Shown here: positions 10,594 to 22,245 of the stretch, piece by piece | Layout: each line of letters opens with the position of its first letter | Numbering within the stretch: position 1 is the first letter of the stretch | DNA from: Gyromitra esculenta | Taxonomy: Eukaryota; Ascomycota; Pezizomycetes; Pezizales; Discinaceae | Direction: 5' to 3' | Length of the DNA: 64,000 bases | Assembly: GCA_038503075.1 (NCBI GenBank) | Contig: JBCAML010000003.1 | Span: 2,852,001-2,916,000 of the forward strand | Position numbers and translations under genes: made by a program | Notes under the pieces: generated by a model | Seen by the model: the letters and a program-made list of their open reading frames with translations, nothing else | Database searches by the model: none | Told to the model about the DNA's origin: nothing

Positions 10594-13500
10594 GAAAAGA
10601 GAATGAAAGAAATAAGCGAGTAAATGAAATAGGAGTTATATCCGCAAAGAAGTGAACTTTTAGGGTATTAGGTGAGTTTACAGTGAACTTTTAATTGCCG
10701 GTTATCCCTTTTTTCGCAACACAATCCAAATTTTAGAGAAAATATCACCTAGTCTCTTTCTATAAAAGGTTGAAAGACTATAGTTACAGGTGGTTTTTTG
10801 GTCCCGTTTCTATATTGGCAAGAGATTTATTTTTCGGATTTAAACTAAGGTAATTGCTGTAAATTTTCCTATTAGAAGGAGAGCTGCAATTGAGTATCCA
10901 TATCAGTTATATAGATTTTTTCTTATCCCCTTCGAATTTTTCGATCAGATGGTAGATGTAGATCTAGACTGTATGTAGTAATTCAATAAGATATTTTTTC
11001 GTTTCGGGTCCAAGACGTTTTTATCGTGTGTTTTGTGCTAGGATGTTAATTTAGTTTTCCTATGAGGTACGTTACGAAATATAGAGGAATAGGCGTCTAT
11101 TTATAATATATACTGTGCCAGGACATGAAAAAAATTCGTAAATGGGATGTTTTACACCAAAAGGAGCAAATTTGAGTAGGTCAAAAACACACCCTACAGT
11201 GTGTGAAGGGAAATAAGACTTAACAGGAATTCAAAAAATACCTCAGCAGTATCTTACAAAATTTTCCAGATTTTTAAATACCCTTAGCTATAGGCCTCTA
11301 AGCACTTGTGATCTCTTCAGGATTTTGTAAGTTTGATTTTGTGTGAAACCCATACAAAATTGTGCATATCAACCAGTTCAGCAAAAAAATAACTTCCCAC
11401 ACTCAAATGATTCACTATCTCCTTCTGAAGTTTCTAAGGGATGCTTTCTGTATACTTAGCCTTTTTTTAAGGCCTGCATCGATTTAGTTAATTGAAGTTT
11501 GGATGTTGTGGGTGTGGCGAAATAAGGCTACTTTTGGTGTGAAGCCGTCGGTTACGAAAATTTTGTCAAGTCATTGTATATTAATATTCGATTGTAGTAC
11601 CTTGGATGAAGGCGTACTACGGGTGTAGGGGAAAGTCTGTTGACAGCTGACGTGCAACACTTTTCTCAAGGGATCGAAGCTCATCCAAATTTCACAATTT
11701 CGCCAACTAACTTAGTTTGATACATGTATTTAATACATAGCATTCTCCATCCTCTCCATTTTTATCAGGTATTCCTAGGAGTTGCGGAGTGGAACAGAAA
11801 TTGACAGCTTTTACTCGCACCGTCACCTATCAACAGACCTCCCCTATGCCCGTAGTACATGTATGCAGGGTATGTTAATAAGTTATTAGTCTCGATCTGG
11901 CCTAAAATATGCGCACGTGCTCAAGTAGGATCGATAGATTCCTATATGCGTGTTTCGCTACGTGTATGTACTCGAGTGCTACCAGAATGTATATTATGAG
12001 AGCTCGAGGTTTCGGGTGGGAAGGGCACTAGAGTCACTATTAGCACTGTTCTATTTAATGAGCGTGAGTTCCTACTCTTGAACTACCTTTGTACTCCTTA
12101 GGCCTGGGCGCATGTACTACTGCATATATATACAGTATATAATCTTCGAAGACTGGGCTAGTATTACTAGCAGAAATTTATCATACGGCCCCACAAACCC
12201 CGCTTCTCGAAACCTAACTGGCGACCCTTCAAATTATCAATAGCATTGGTGCATATACTTTATAGAATTTCCTCTCCTAATCTTATCACTCCTGCAATGG
12301 TTTTTTATTACTATATAATTTTCAAACCCTTGAATCTATGTGTGCACTAGGGCTAGATAGACGTAATACTACGTGTAATTTCCATCAGGGGATTATATAA
12401 AAATAAAGAAAAGAGAAAAAAAACTATGTATCACTCGCGTCTACTTGCATCATAGGCTCCGGGCCGGCCCAACCTCCCGCTGTAGCCGCATTACGAAATC
12501 CCCGCTCCTAGACACCTCATCCAAATACTGAAATGAGGAAGCCTGCGAGTACTGCTTAAAACACCTACCCGATATAAGCTATGTACGTACCATTCGTTAT
12601 TTAGATGAAAGAGTACTCTGGAGAAGTCGCATTGAAAACCTTCCTTATTGACATTAGACAGAGCCCTCTCTCCTCCCTCAAAGCAGTGGTGGTTTAAAAG
12701 TATTACGTGGACAAGATCAATGTTTCTAAGTATCGGCAGCCTAGACTTCACGGTGACCTACAAGAGTTTCGAAATTACCGTGCAATCGCTCTGACTCTAA
12801 GAATTCCTGACCCTGGTAGGAACTATTTCGCATGGGCTAGATCAATTTTGACTTCTCTGTAATGGTATTGCGCTGCTCTTATTTTCTTATTATATGGTAC
12901 ATACATATAGTAGATAGTAGGGCGTGTGTATATTTGTGCAAGTGTTAGCTTGTAGAGAAGCGAAGAGCAATCCTCAACGAGTCCCAGATACCTTGTTGCC
13001 GGGACCGCGAGAATTCGGTGTCGCGAGAATCGACACCCTGATTGGCTAGATCTGCTTGTTTGAGGTGTTGGATTTGTGTGGATTCTCGCGACCCTGGGCA
13101 ACATGGTAAACTAGTGACTACCCAAAAAAATTTCGTTATCGGGGTAAGTCACAGCAAAAGTAGCCAAATAATAACCTCCACTATACAACTCCGCCGCAAT
13201 GAATTAAAAAGTAAGTATAAGACCCTTCTACTAGTCATCAGGATATTATACACAAGAACTCTAAAGCCTACAGAAGTGATGGTTGAGGTATAAGAAAATA
13301 TTCTTATGGAGAGAGACCTGTTGCTAGCCATGTGGGATGCTGGGCTTTTGTATAGTGCAAGAATTGGTTTAAGGTGTACCTATATGACCCTATAGGGCAA
13401 CCGAGGCTTAAGAGCATGCCAGAAATTTGGTAACCGCATGATTTGAGACTATGTCTCATACCCGGTATGTTCTCTTAGCTGTACCGACCAGATCACCATC

Positions 13501-14110
13501 ATCATACTTTTCAAATCCCTACTCCTCCATGGAAGTTCATCCAATTCACAAAAACTCTCTGATCATGTCAAACTCATCTAACAGAGATTGTCTGATTAGA
13601 GTCACTTTATCAAAATTCGATCTACTCTAGGAGGAGTAGACCAGTATAAAAAGGGTACACGATATTCGCTTCTAACACCATGACAATAATGGCTTCTAAG
13701 CCCTTCGACACCCCCAGAATGCAACAAAGAAATCAGGGGGGAATCAAAGTCAATCCTGATCTTTCATCAAGTTTGCTTTTGCGAGGTTAACCTTAAACTG
13801 CCATCGTGGACGTGTTTAGGGGGAGTCTTGATGTGATACCCAGGCATCCTGATATGGGTGCTTAGTCAGCTCATCGCGAAAATTTCTAGGTAGCCACTTT
13901 ATAAGCTAGAACTAACTTTGGTTATTTCTTGCTATACTGTATACTTTACTTATACAACAATATCCAACACGTAACATACACGGTCAATCTTTCTACAACT
14001 ACAAAAAATCAACCCCATATCGAATCACAAGCGCTCGCTGTTACCATGCTTTCCCCGAGTTATTAATGAAGCCTATTGATATATCTAGCGAGGTCAAAGT
14101 GTTAGAAGAA
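10594..14110. other. 3.5 kb AT-rich intergenic region
   Basis: No gene is supported. The stretch holds a possible inverted-repeat element (11152-11543), a repeated GCGAGAAT motif on both strands around 13005-13095 (including a 7-bp stem GGTGTCG/CGACACC), and TACATGTA at 11721 and 11856. A short ORF beginning ATG at about 13680 (about 37 codons) was seen but has no support. Confidence 0.55.
11152..11543. repeat. Possible non-autonomous DNA element with imperfect terminal inverted repeats
   Basis: The left end reads TTACACCAAAAGGAGCAAA. The right end, on the opposite strand, reads TTCACACCAAAAGTAGCCTTA. About 390 bp lie between them with no ORF. The ACACCAAAAG core is exact. A target-site duplication was not established. 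Confidence 0.35.
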
Positions 14111-17003
14111 TCACTCAGATTCCTCCAATAACGATTTGAAGCTAAATGGCTCAAACGCAATGCCATCGCCAATAAAAAATTTGCTCTGGCCAAACACATC
14201 AGCAATTATTCTAGTCGATGTGAGAATATCTGAGGGGGATATATCTTACCATAGCCTCAACCCAATGCAATCTCAAACTATGCAGCATGGCACTAGTTCC
14301 TTCCATGATCACCAGCACCACAATCGTGCAGCTGAACCAGAATCCGAATAAGATGACTATCATAACGACACCAAGAGTACCGGAGATTCCAAATGCAATG
14401 GCCAAAGTCATTGTCCACAAAACGATTGAAAGCTGGGCATGAGCAAGGGAGAGAGCCCAAAGCCGGAGGTAGGAAGCAGTATGCGAAATGCAATTGAGAC
14501 AAAATTCTTTGAGGCACGAGTTAGTTTACTAAAGGAAGGATAAAGTATTAACATAAACTTACCGATGGTATGAATAACCTGATGAATCATCACTTCACTA
14601 AACTCAAATTCTTCTTCTTCTTTCATTTCCTCGGCAATGAGCACATGGCCAGATCCATCACTATCCACACTGTCACGTCTTCTCTCATTCTCGTCTTCGT
14701 CATCACCGTCCAAAGCGCTGACCCTTGAGACCTCTCCCAACCCTTGGTACCCAGCCGCTCGGTGCTTGTTATGTTCCCACCTCAAGTACAAAGGTTTGAG
14801 CAACAACATCCATGGAACACAAACCAACGCGACTAGGAGTAGTACAGTTTGAACCGCGGCTTGTCCGGGATATAACTGTTCCGGGACATTTCCCGGGGAT
14901 AGAAACATGTAGATGAGCATGTTCAACAAACTCGGCGGTTGCTGCTCGCGAGCAGGCCAATCAACGGTCCATTTATAGATGATGCACATAACTAAGTAGC
15001 CAAATATTGACTGGAAGAAGATCATGCCAGGAATGAAATTTCCCCAAGTATCGATTCTTGACTTGAAGTAGCGATGATTGTATTGCGACAAACAGAGTGA
15101 ATAGGTCATCTAACCAGGAGGAGCCACTTTAGTATGGTAATAATATACCCAATAGAGCTAGAAATTAACTTACGTGAACCCATCCCAAGATGATACTAAG
15201 CTTCATCTTAAGACTATTCGTAAACAACAAGCTATTCTCTGCTCCATGCCATTGCCAGTCAAGACCAAATGGATAAGTGTATCCTGGCTTCTTCGTTGCT
15301 TCAATAATCCCGCTAATATTAGATCTAGAGGGGTACTCCCAAGCGCTGTCAAATAAGGTAAGAGGTTTAGAGAAAATATCGTTGTAGATGAGGCCAGTGT
15401 ATATTGAGAAAATGCCCATCAACAGCATTATGTATCTTCCAAAGAATGCCATGTCGAAGAGTTCGAAAATTTTCTTATTTAGAAGTGACTTTTCCTTATA
15501 TATCATTGCAGAAGCAGCCAGGGTCAATACTATACCGTGTCCGATGTCACCGAACATCACAGCAAACAAAAATGGGAAAGTGACTATAGTTGCCAACCCT
15601 GGATTTACCTCACGATACTTTGCAACACCGTAAGCGTCAACAATGGTTTGAAATGCCGAAGTAAATTTGTTAGTCTTATGGAAAGTAGGTGGCGTTTTTG
15701 TTGTTCTGAGTTCGTTAAGAATGCTAGGAACCTGTAATCCAGCGCGATCGGTAACGTCTCGCAGACGTTTTTGAATCAAGGGCAGAACGTTCGTTGGCAA
15801 CCAACCCTCTGCGATCAGACACTTCCGCGCAGAGTCGTATATAAAAAGGTTCAATGTTTGATAGATGGCCTTCTCCTTCTTGATGACTACCATCCAGCTA
15901 GCCAAACTTTGTGCGATCATTCTCAGTTCCGCGTTCAGGGTATTTTTAGTATTCTGTAAAACCGATTGAAGATCGTTAATACGGTTATTAACTTCGAGGA
16001 GCTGATCGCGACGGAGATTGCTGTCTTCGTCAACGGAGTAAAGGTCGGCACCAAGAGACTCCGAGATCTTGCGAATCTTGGATAGAATTTCCTTGCCGTG
16101 GGCAAAAATGACGAAGACATTCTTATCAACATTCTCGTTGGTGGTAGGATCTGTAATTGGCTCATCGATTTCCGATTGGTTCATGTAAAGATTGCCCCTC
16201 AGCGTTCTCCACAAAATCCTCTCGAACGCTGAAATCCGATCTCGCCGAATGACACCAGCGACAAATCCGATATTCATTGTCTGGAAGCTCATTTCTCCTT
16301 GATTGCCGTATTGGGCAGATGTTGATTGCTCGACGTCTTCGAGCAGAGGAGCAGTAGGTTCATCTGTAGAACCGCGACGGATTTCGTCCGCTTGGCCATG
16401 GGCACGATCAAAGAAACCACCCGCCTCCCTCAGCACCCATCTATATTCGATGAGCTCAACCCATCTCTTCTGCAGCGTTTCGTATGAACCATTTAGTTGG
16501 CTAACCCGGGCTTCTAAAGACTCCGCGCGTTCTGCAAGAGAGTCGATTTCAGAAGAACTCGGGGCAGCAGTGAGGGTTGCATTGTCTTGAACTGGATGAA
16601 CGGGTACGGAGTTTTTTTCCATCTGGGAAGCAAAATAACCTGTAATACCATTAGCTTTCTATCGCAATTCGCGAGATGGTTAGGAAGACGCACGAAGTTG
16701 ACGTTCCACGTTATCCAATCGTCGGATCTCTTTGGTGAAAGTGCGTTGAAAAGCCGAAGTCTCTGCATTCAACTATTCCAGAGCATCAGTACAATACCTT
16801 GATATCATCCAATGGAAATACCCTTCGTATGTATCCTGTCCCTATCTTGCCAATATTAAATGCCGAGGGGTACCTACATCACGAAACTGAAGCAACCCTA
16901 CTTCCCCCAACTCACTGACGGTTTCCCTCCCGATTTCTGTCGCTACATACAACTGTACGAGGGACATTTCCGACGAGCGGAACAAGGTGTCCTGGCCACC
17001 CAT
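14111..17003 (-). CDS. VPH1: V-type proton ATPase subunit a (V0 sector)
   Basis: Six exons (17003-16878, 16772-16694, 16639-15174, 15109-14563, 14506-14250, 14185-14111) give 849 codons plus stop, close to yeast Vph1 (840 aa). The protein starts [19 protein letters not shown], followed by the family block [10 protein letters not shown] and [19 protein letters not shown]. The cytosolic half is coiled. The C-terminal half has about eight membrane segments, with [21 protein letters not shown], [15 protein letters not shown] and [17 protein letters not shown] blocks. The arginine in the last block corresponds to the essential proton-path Arg735 of yeast Vph1. The protein ends [19 protein letters not shown]. 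It pumps protons into vacuole or Golgi compartments as part of the V0 rotor-stator. The start is the ATG before GGQD because it matches family N-termini; an in-frame upstream extension exists but is non-conserved. Divergent from RPT3. Confidence 0.95.
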
Positions 17004-17462
17004 CCTGGCGATTTCTGGGGGGTATGTGCCCGAAACGCGTCTGCGAAGTAAAATGGTACTAAGAAAGGATGGCAGGGTGTACAAATATAGAGACGGGTAG
17101 AGAAAACAGAGCGTATGATATCTAGGAAGCAAGAGAAGTAGGAGAGAAGACGAGAAGACGAGAGAGAAGGAGGTGAAACCAGTAGGGTGATGTTGATCGA
17201 CTCTTGGGGGAGGCGCAGCCGCCGTTGATTGGTCGCCTGTCGTCACCGTGCCTATTCTCACAGCTGCGCCTCATCGGGACCAGAATTACCTCAGATAGCT
17301 CCATCCACAACTCTTTACACGGAGCAACATCCATCTTCTATTGTGATATCTACCTATCTGCCCTCATCCTCATCCGCTTCTCCTCCATCGGTTTCATCAT
17401 CACCGCCCCTCTCGACAGCATTCAACTTCATCAAATCAACCTCTCCATATTCATAATCCAAC
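17004..17462. promoter_or_regulatory. Shared divergent promoter of VPH1 and RPT3
   Basis: The two start codons point away from each other across about 460 bases. The segment includes an ATTGG (CCAAT-box) at about 17226-17232, a purine-rich run near 17110-17180 and a pyrimidine-rich run toward RPT3 (17340-17420). No Rpn4 PACE core (GGTGGCAAA) was found by eye. Confidence 0.5.
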
Positions 17463-19065
17463 ATGGGAGATTTAGCCGTTCTGAAACGTCCAACACCTTC
17501 GCCTTTCGCTGATCCCTCCTACTCTTCCACTCTCGATAATAGCCTAGTCACCGACAACAACGACTATGCAAAGCTTAAGAGGCTTCAGCGACATCTTGAG
17601 TAGGTCATCTACTCCTAGGAAATGGTGGAGCGATGGATGGATGGACTATGGTGATCTTTGATGGATTAAATAAGTTGCGGATGGGCTGATAGCTGCGGCA
17701 AACAGGTATATAAGTCTACAGGAAGAATACATCAAGGACGAGCAGAGGTACGTTTTATCCTTCTTGGTCGATATACTACCTAATACTTAAGTCTAATATC
17801 ATAGTAGAAGTTTAAAGAGAGAACTTGTGCGGGCACAGGAGGAGATTAAACGCATCCAAAGTGTTCCGCTGGTAATCGGGCAGTTCATGGAGGCTATCGA
17901 TCAAAAGTATATGGCGATATGTTCCATCTGAGGATTTCTCTATTTATGCCCAAAGAAACATGCTTACGATCCATTGTTATTCAGTACTGGCATTGTACAA
18001 AGTTCCACCGGATCTAATTACGTTGTTCGTATCCTGTCTACTCTCGATCGGGAGCTCCTTAAACCTTCATCATCAGTAGCTCTGCATAGACATTCCAATG
18101 CGCTTGTCGATATCCTCCCACCCGAAGCAGATTCGTCGATTGCCATGCTGCAAGCTCATGAAAAGCCCGACGTCACTTATGCCGACGTGGGCGGGTTGGA
18201 CATGCAGAAACAAGAGATTCGCGAAGCTGTAGAATTACCCCTCACTCATTTCGATTTGTACAAGCAAATTGGTTCGTCAACCCTTCGCCCCCAAAGAAGT
18301 ACAACTTTTTTTTTTACTGATTGGGTTAGGTATCGATCCACCACGCGGGGTTTTGCTATACGGCCCCCCCGGAACAGGAAAAACCATGCTGGTGAAAGCT
18401 GTAGCCAATAGTACAACCGCATCCTTTATCCGTGTCGTTGGTTCAGAGTTTGTTCAGAAATATCTTGGCGAAGGACCTCGAATGGTCCGCGACGTTTTCC
18501 GTATGGCTCGAGAGAATTCACCTGCCATCATCTTTATAGATGAAATTGATGCTATTGCAACCAAACGTTTCGATGCTCAGACTGGTGCAGATCGTGAGGT
18601 TCAGCGCATTTTACTAGAGCTGCTGAATCAGATGGATGGATTTGATCAAACGTCAAACGTCAAAGTAAGTCAAAAGCACGGCTCGCCCACGACGGTTCCT
18701 CTTCTAATATCACAAAGGTCATCATGGCTACCAATCGTGCGGACACTCTTGATCCTGCTCTTCTCCGTCCTGGACGCTTAGATCGGAAGATCGAGTTCCC
18801 TTCTCTTCGTGACCGCCGCGAGCGTCGACTTATATTTTCAACTATTGCATCCAAGATGTCTCTATCACCTGAAGTTGACTTAGACTCGTTGATTATCCGA
18901 AATGATCCATTATCAGGTGCCATCATTGCCGCAATCATGCAAGAAGCTGGCCTAAGGGCTGTGAGGAAGAACAGATATAACATTATTCAGGTTGATCTGG
19001 AAGATGCGTATAGTAGTCAGGTCAAGGGCAGCAACGAGGCGGATAAGTTTGAATTTTATCGTTAA
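17463..19065 (+). CDS. RPT3: 26S proteasome regulatory ATPase Rpt3
   Basis: Six exons (17463-17599, 17706-17747, 17808-17906, 17985-18271, 18330-18664, 18718-19065) give 415 codons plus stop (yeast 428). It has an N-terminal coiled coil, the OB-domain block [18 protein letters not shown], then [16 protein letters not shown], Walker A GPPGTGKT (about 200-207), Walker B IIFIDEID, sensor [18 protein letters not shown] and the arginine-finger region. It ends FEFYR, an HbYX-type tail (hydrophobic-Tyr-X) that docks in the 20S alpha ring. It is one of six ATPases that unfold substrates and open the 20S gate. Exon 2 is 42 nt. For exon 3 the second of two tandem TAG acceptors is needed to keep the conserved QRSLKREL. 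Confidence 0.96.
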
Positions 19066-19392
19066 ATCCCTATCCCTTCTCTCGCCTTTTTAGAAGTCTT
19101 TTCTGTATATTAGGGAATCCACGAGACCGTTGTCCGAGGAAAATCGCACCTACTGTCAACTCTTAACTCCATCTATCTGGGAGCCGTAAATACAAGATGT
19201 AGATAGACATCCCCTTAAGAAATATATGTCGAGTCTGCATCAAAGAAGTCCTGGTCAACTGTAAGAAGGCGGCGGTTACCCGGCCTGATTGCGGGGAAAC
19301 ACTTGCGAATGCAGGATGGTGTCGGTCCCATTGTTATTCCCTACACCGCAAAACTTTAGTACTCTCAGATACACGACCAGAAGACCCTCGCT
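19066..19392. other. Short intergenic region RPT3 - rhomboid gene
   Basis: Holds the 3' flank of RPT3 and the promoter of the rhomboid gene. Nothing else is visible. Confidence 0.6.
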
Positions 19393-20732
19393 ATGCTACA
19401 GCTCACTTCGAAGTCCACCCTTACGGCCGTTTCAAGTGTAGCAAAAACCATACGTACTAAATATAGCACTTTTTCAGCATCACGAACATTGAACTCTTCA
19501 CTACTCCAGCGTCCCCGAGTCCATCCTCAATTCTTCCGCCAAAATGCCTTGAATCGCTATTCTACCAAGCCTACGAAACTCAAACCAATCCCGAAATCTG
19601 AACTTGCGCCTACAACTGCGCCAAAAAATCTACCAGGTGTAGATAATCAACTTCGACTTCTCGACCGTCTGAAATCTGCAGGTGCCATATCTGATCTTCA
19701 AGCTCCCCCAAGCTTATCTCACGTACATTCTATTCCTTGGCAGTTTATTTACTTCACTGCCACAATTTTAGCTAATTATATTTATCTAGTTTCAACGACT
19801 TTTTTCTCCTTTATTATTCACGTTAGCTATATGTGGTGGTTCTTACTACTTCGCCGAAAATTGGAAGCCAGCGCCGTTGGAGTCTCGGTTGTTTCCCAAC
19901 CTTCCGCAGTCTTTCACCACTGTTGCGGCTATCATTGCAGTTAACTGTGCAGTCTTCCTTGCGTGGAAAGTTCCACTTCCGATATCTTGGCGACTACTGA
20001 ATAAATACTTCATTTCGGTACCAGCGCTACCATATAGTATCAGTATTATCGGAAACGTCTTCTCCCATCAAACAGTATTTCACCTGGGAATGAACATGTT
20101 TGTAATAAACACTTGAATTTTTTGATTTCCGATGGGATGAGAGTTCCTTTACTAATACCTTGGGTTCTTAATGGCGATAGGTTTTGTTTATCTTCGGGTC
20201 TTCTCGTAAGTTGTCCTTACATCTGAGTAATGGTGAACGCAATCTAATAAGTACGCCTGGGTTACAGTTTGTGACCAAATAGGCCGCGGGAATTTTCTAG
20301 GACTCTATTTTTCAGCAGGGGCTATATCATCCTTCACCTCCCTCGCGTACAACGTCTTGCGCTCCAGATTTCACATATATGCACTGGGGGCATCGGGCGC
20401 TATCAGTGGTGTCATTGGTGCGTATACCTACTTCAACCCTGAGTAAGTATACAACTGATCTACCCTAAATAAATATATTCTCTAATTCACATTCCTTTGC
20501 TAGGCGTGAGCTCTATTTCGTTCTCCTCCCATTTATGAGCTTTAAGGCATATCAATTCGTGACCGGCCTTGCCTTAGTTGAAGTCCTGGGGATTGTCAGA
20601 GGATGGACAATGGTTGACCATGTCGCTCACTTGTCAGGCATGCTGTGGGGAGTTGGATACGCTTACTGGAAAGAACAACAATTCAAGAAGCGAAAGGTGG
20701 CCCGTAAAAGGTTCAATTGGCTTCCGTGGTAG
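19393..20732 (+). CDS. PCP1: Mitochondrial rhomboid protease (Pcp1/PARL type)
   Basis: Five exons (19393-19722, 19790-20101, 20181-20205, 20268-20442, 20504-20732) give 356 codons plus stop. The first ~60 residues are Ser/Arg/Thr-rich with no acids, a presequence. The membrane core follows: HLGMNMF, IGRGNFLGLYFSAGAISS, the catalytic-serine block ALGASGAISG (Ser about 265) and VDHVAHLSG with the catalytic His (about 320-323). These are the Ser-His dyad signatures of inner-membrane rhomboids. Yeast Pcp1 cuts Mgm1 and Ccp1 and so controls mitochondrial fusion. Exon 3 is only 25 nt, reading VLFIFGSS. The first intron (GTACAT...TATCTAG) was chosen because it restores FQRLFSPLLFTLAICGG in phase 0. 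The C-terminus is basic (KKRKVARKR). Confidence 0.9.
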
Positions 20733-21081
20733 AGTTTCAAGTCTACAGCTTTTCTCTTCAAGCCGAGCTTAAACGGCCAAGTGGCTGATGTATGATATAT
20801 ATATATTGGATAGATTAGGTTTGGCGTTGTAAATTCTATATTCTCTATTTAATTTACCCTGGGTGAAAATTATTCGTACGCTTTTGAGGGTGGAAGGATT
20901 ACTGCTATTAGACAAGTTACCGCTGATAGGAGAATACACGTATATAAACGTGACATGGCATTAGATATATACATGCTTCACATTAGAGCAAGAGAAGGAG
21001 TGCTTTCTGTCAGATTCCTCCACATTTATTAGCGCCAAGAACTACATTCACTACCCCACGTCGACCCCGCCTAGGGCAACC
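20733..21081. other. Intergenic
   Basis: An AT-rich spacer with an ATATATATAT run near 20797. No gene seen. Confidence 0.55.
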
Positions 21082-21711
21082 ATGACCAAGCTCCCCTTTT
21101 CTTCGTCATCGAGCAGAAGGAAGTCATTTTTAAAAAATAAAACAATAACGATGAACACTACATCCCAGCCAATAACTCCAGTATGTACCCTTATAGCTCT
21201 TGGCCGATTATATTTCCTGTCAATTAACCTGTTCGGTTACAAACAGGAGTTCTTTCTTCAGGCGATCCGTGACCTTGAACTAGAACAACTCCACGCTGAA
21301 ACAGCACGCCTTCAACTCTCATTATATCATCTACAGCGCTCTCAAGTTGCGCTAGAGGAGTTTCAGGACGATCCAGTGTGTAGATCTGCTATGGAGGATA
21401 ATAAAGTGGTTATCAGGAATCAGATGGACAGGATCGATCTGATCAGGTTAGAAGTTGAGAGGAGGGGATTCTCGACGGAACATGGTGCTGGTGTTACAGA
21501 AAAGCTTGTTAATGGTAACGCTAGCTCTGGGTTAGAGGAAAGTTTAGGGCGGGAGGTGGTCATGGGAGGTACCGGAGAGGAGGGACGTGGAGATGGAACC
21601 ACGAGCGTGGGTATTACTGGGAGCGAATCAGCAATGGCAGAAAATACAGTCGTGCATAGAAGAGAGAGTAGCGAAGGCCCTGGAGTAGATGAAGAAGGAA
21701 TTTACTTGTGA
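21082..21711 (+). CDS. Small coiled-coil protein, possible Tma17/Adc17-like proteasome-assembly chaperone
   Basis: Two exons (21082-21180, 21247-21711) give 187 codons plus stop. The core (about residues 34-95) is helical: LELEQLHAETARLQ, SLYHLQRSQVALEEF, then a second helix DNKVVIRNQMDRIDLIRLEVE. This two-helix pattern with HLQRS followed by an E-N-x-x-V-x-x-N-x-x-R-x-x-x-L helix resembles yeast Tma17 (Adc17), which helps pair Rpt6 with Rpt3 during base assembly. RPT3 lies 2 kb upstream on the same strand. The acidic, Gly/Ser-rich C-terminal tail looks disordered. A second ATG (21151) could be the true start, since residues before it are Ser/Lys-rich and unlike the core. The family assignment rests on motif memory and is tentative. 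Confidence 0.6.
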   Translation: MTKLPFSSSSSRRKSFLKNKTITMNTTSQPITPVCTLIALGRLYFLSINLFGYKQEFFLQAIRDLELEQLHAETARLQLSLYHLQRSQVALEEFQDDPVCRSAMEDNKVVIRNQMDRIDLIRLEVERRGFSTEHGAGVTEKLVNGNASSGLEESLGREVVMGGTGEEGRGDGTTSVGITGSESAMAENTVVHRRESSEGPGVDEEGIYL

Positions 21712-22245
21712 CTATCTCCCTCGGAATTCACTTTTCCTACTATTTTCGAAGCGTGCTTGTTTTTCTAGGTTCAATATTAGACGTTCCACAGGGATTTCCG
21801 GAGAATAGATAACAATGGCTCTCTCGTAGGTCTTAACCGTAGTACATACCAGTCTAAGCGTACCTTAACTCATATAACTTGGCGGGAATCTATGTGCGAT
21901 CTTATTGCCCATCAAGTTCCGACAAGTAAAGTACATGAAGTTACACAGAACCACACAGATCACAAAGTACCGATGGACACATGTCATGTGTTGTTCTAGA
22001 GTAGGCTCCATGAATTGACATGTGACAATTCACGAAGCCTCAAAGACAAAACAGCACCCCAACCCCCCCTCCTGGAACCAACACACCAAACTTCAGTCGA
22101 CAGCAGTCCTAGAGAGAAATCTAATGGGGCCTGTTTATACTTTCTTTCCCTCCCATGTCTTACTCAGTTAGACGAATATGCGATATCATGGCTGTGGGTA
22201 TCATCATTCCCTACGTCGTTTCGAAAATGCAGCTAAATTAGCTAA
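21712..22245. other. Intergenic and probable 5' part of the patatin gene
   Basis: No clear ORF. A first exon of the downstream patatin-like gene may lie here (an ATG at about 22155 opens MSYSVRRICDIMAVG), but no splice pair linking it in phase was convincing. Confidence 0.4.

Noticed and set aside
13680..13795. Short ORF beginning MTIMASKPFDTPRMQQRN
   Set aside because: Only about 37 codons, without splice-linked extension or known family.
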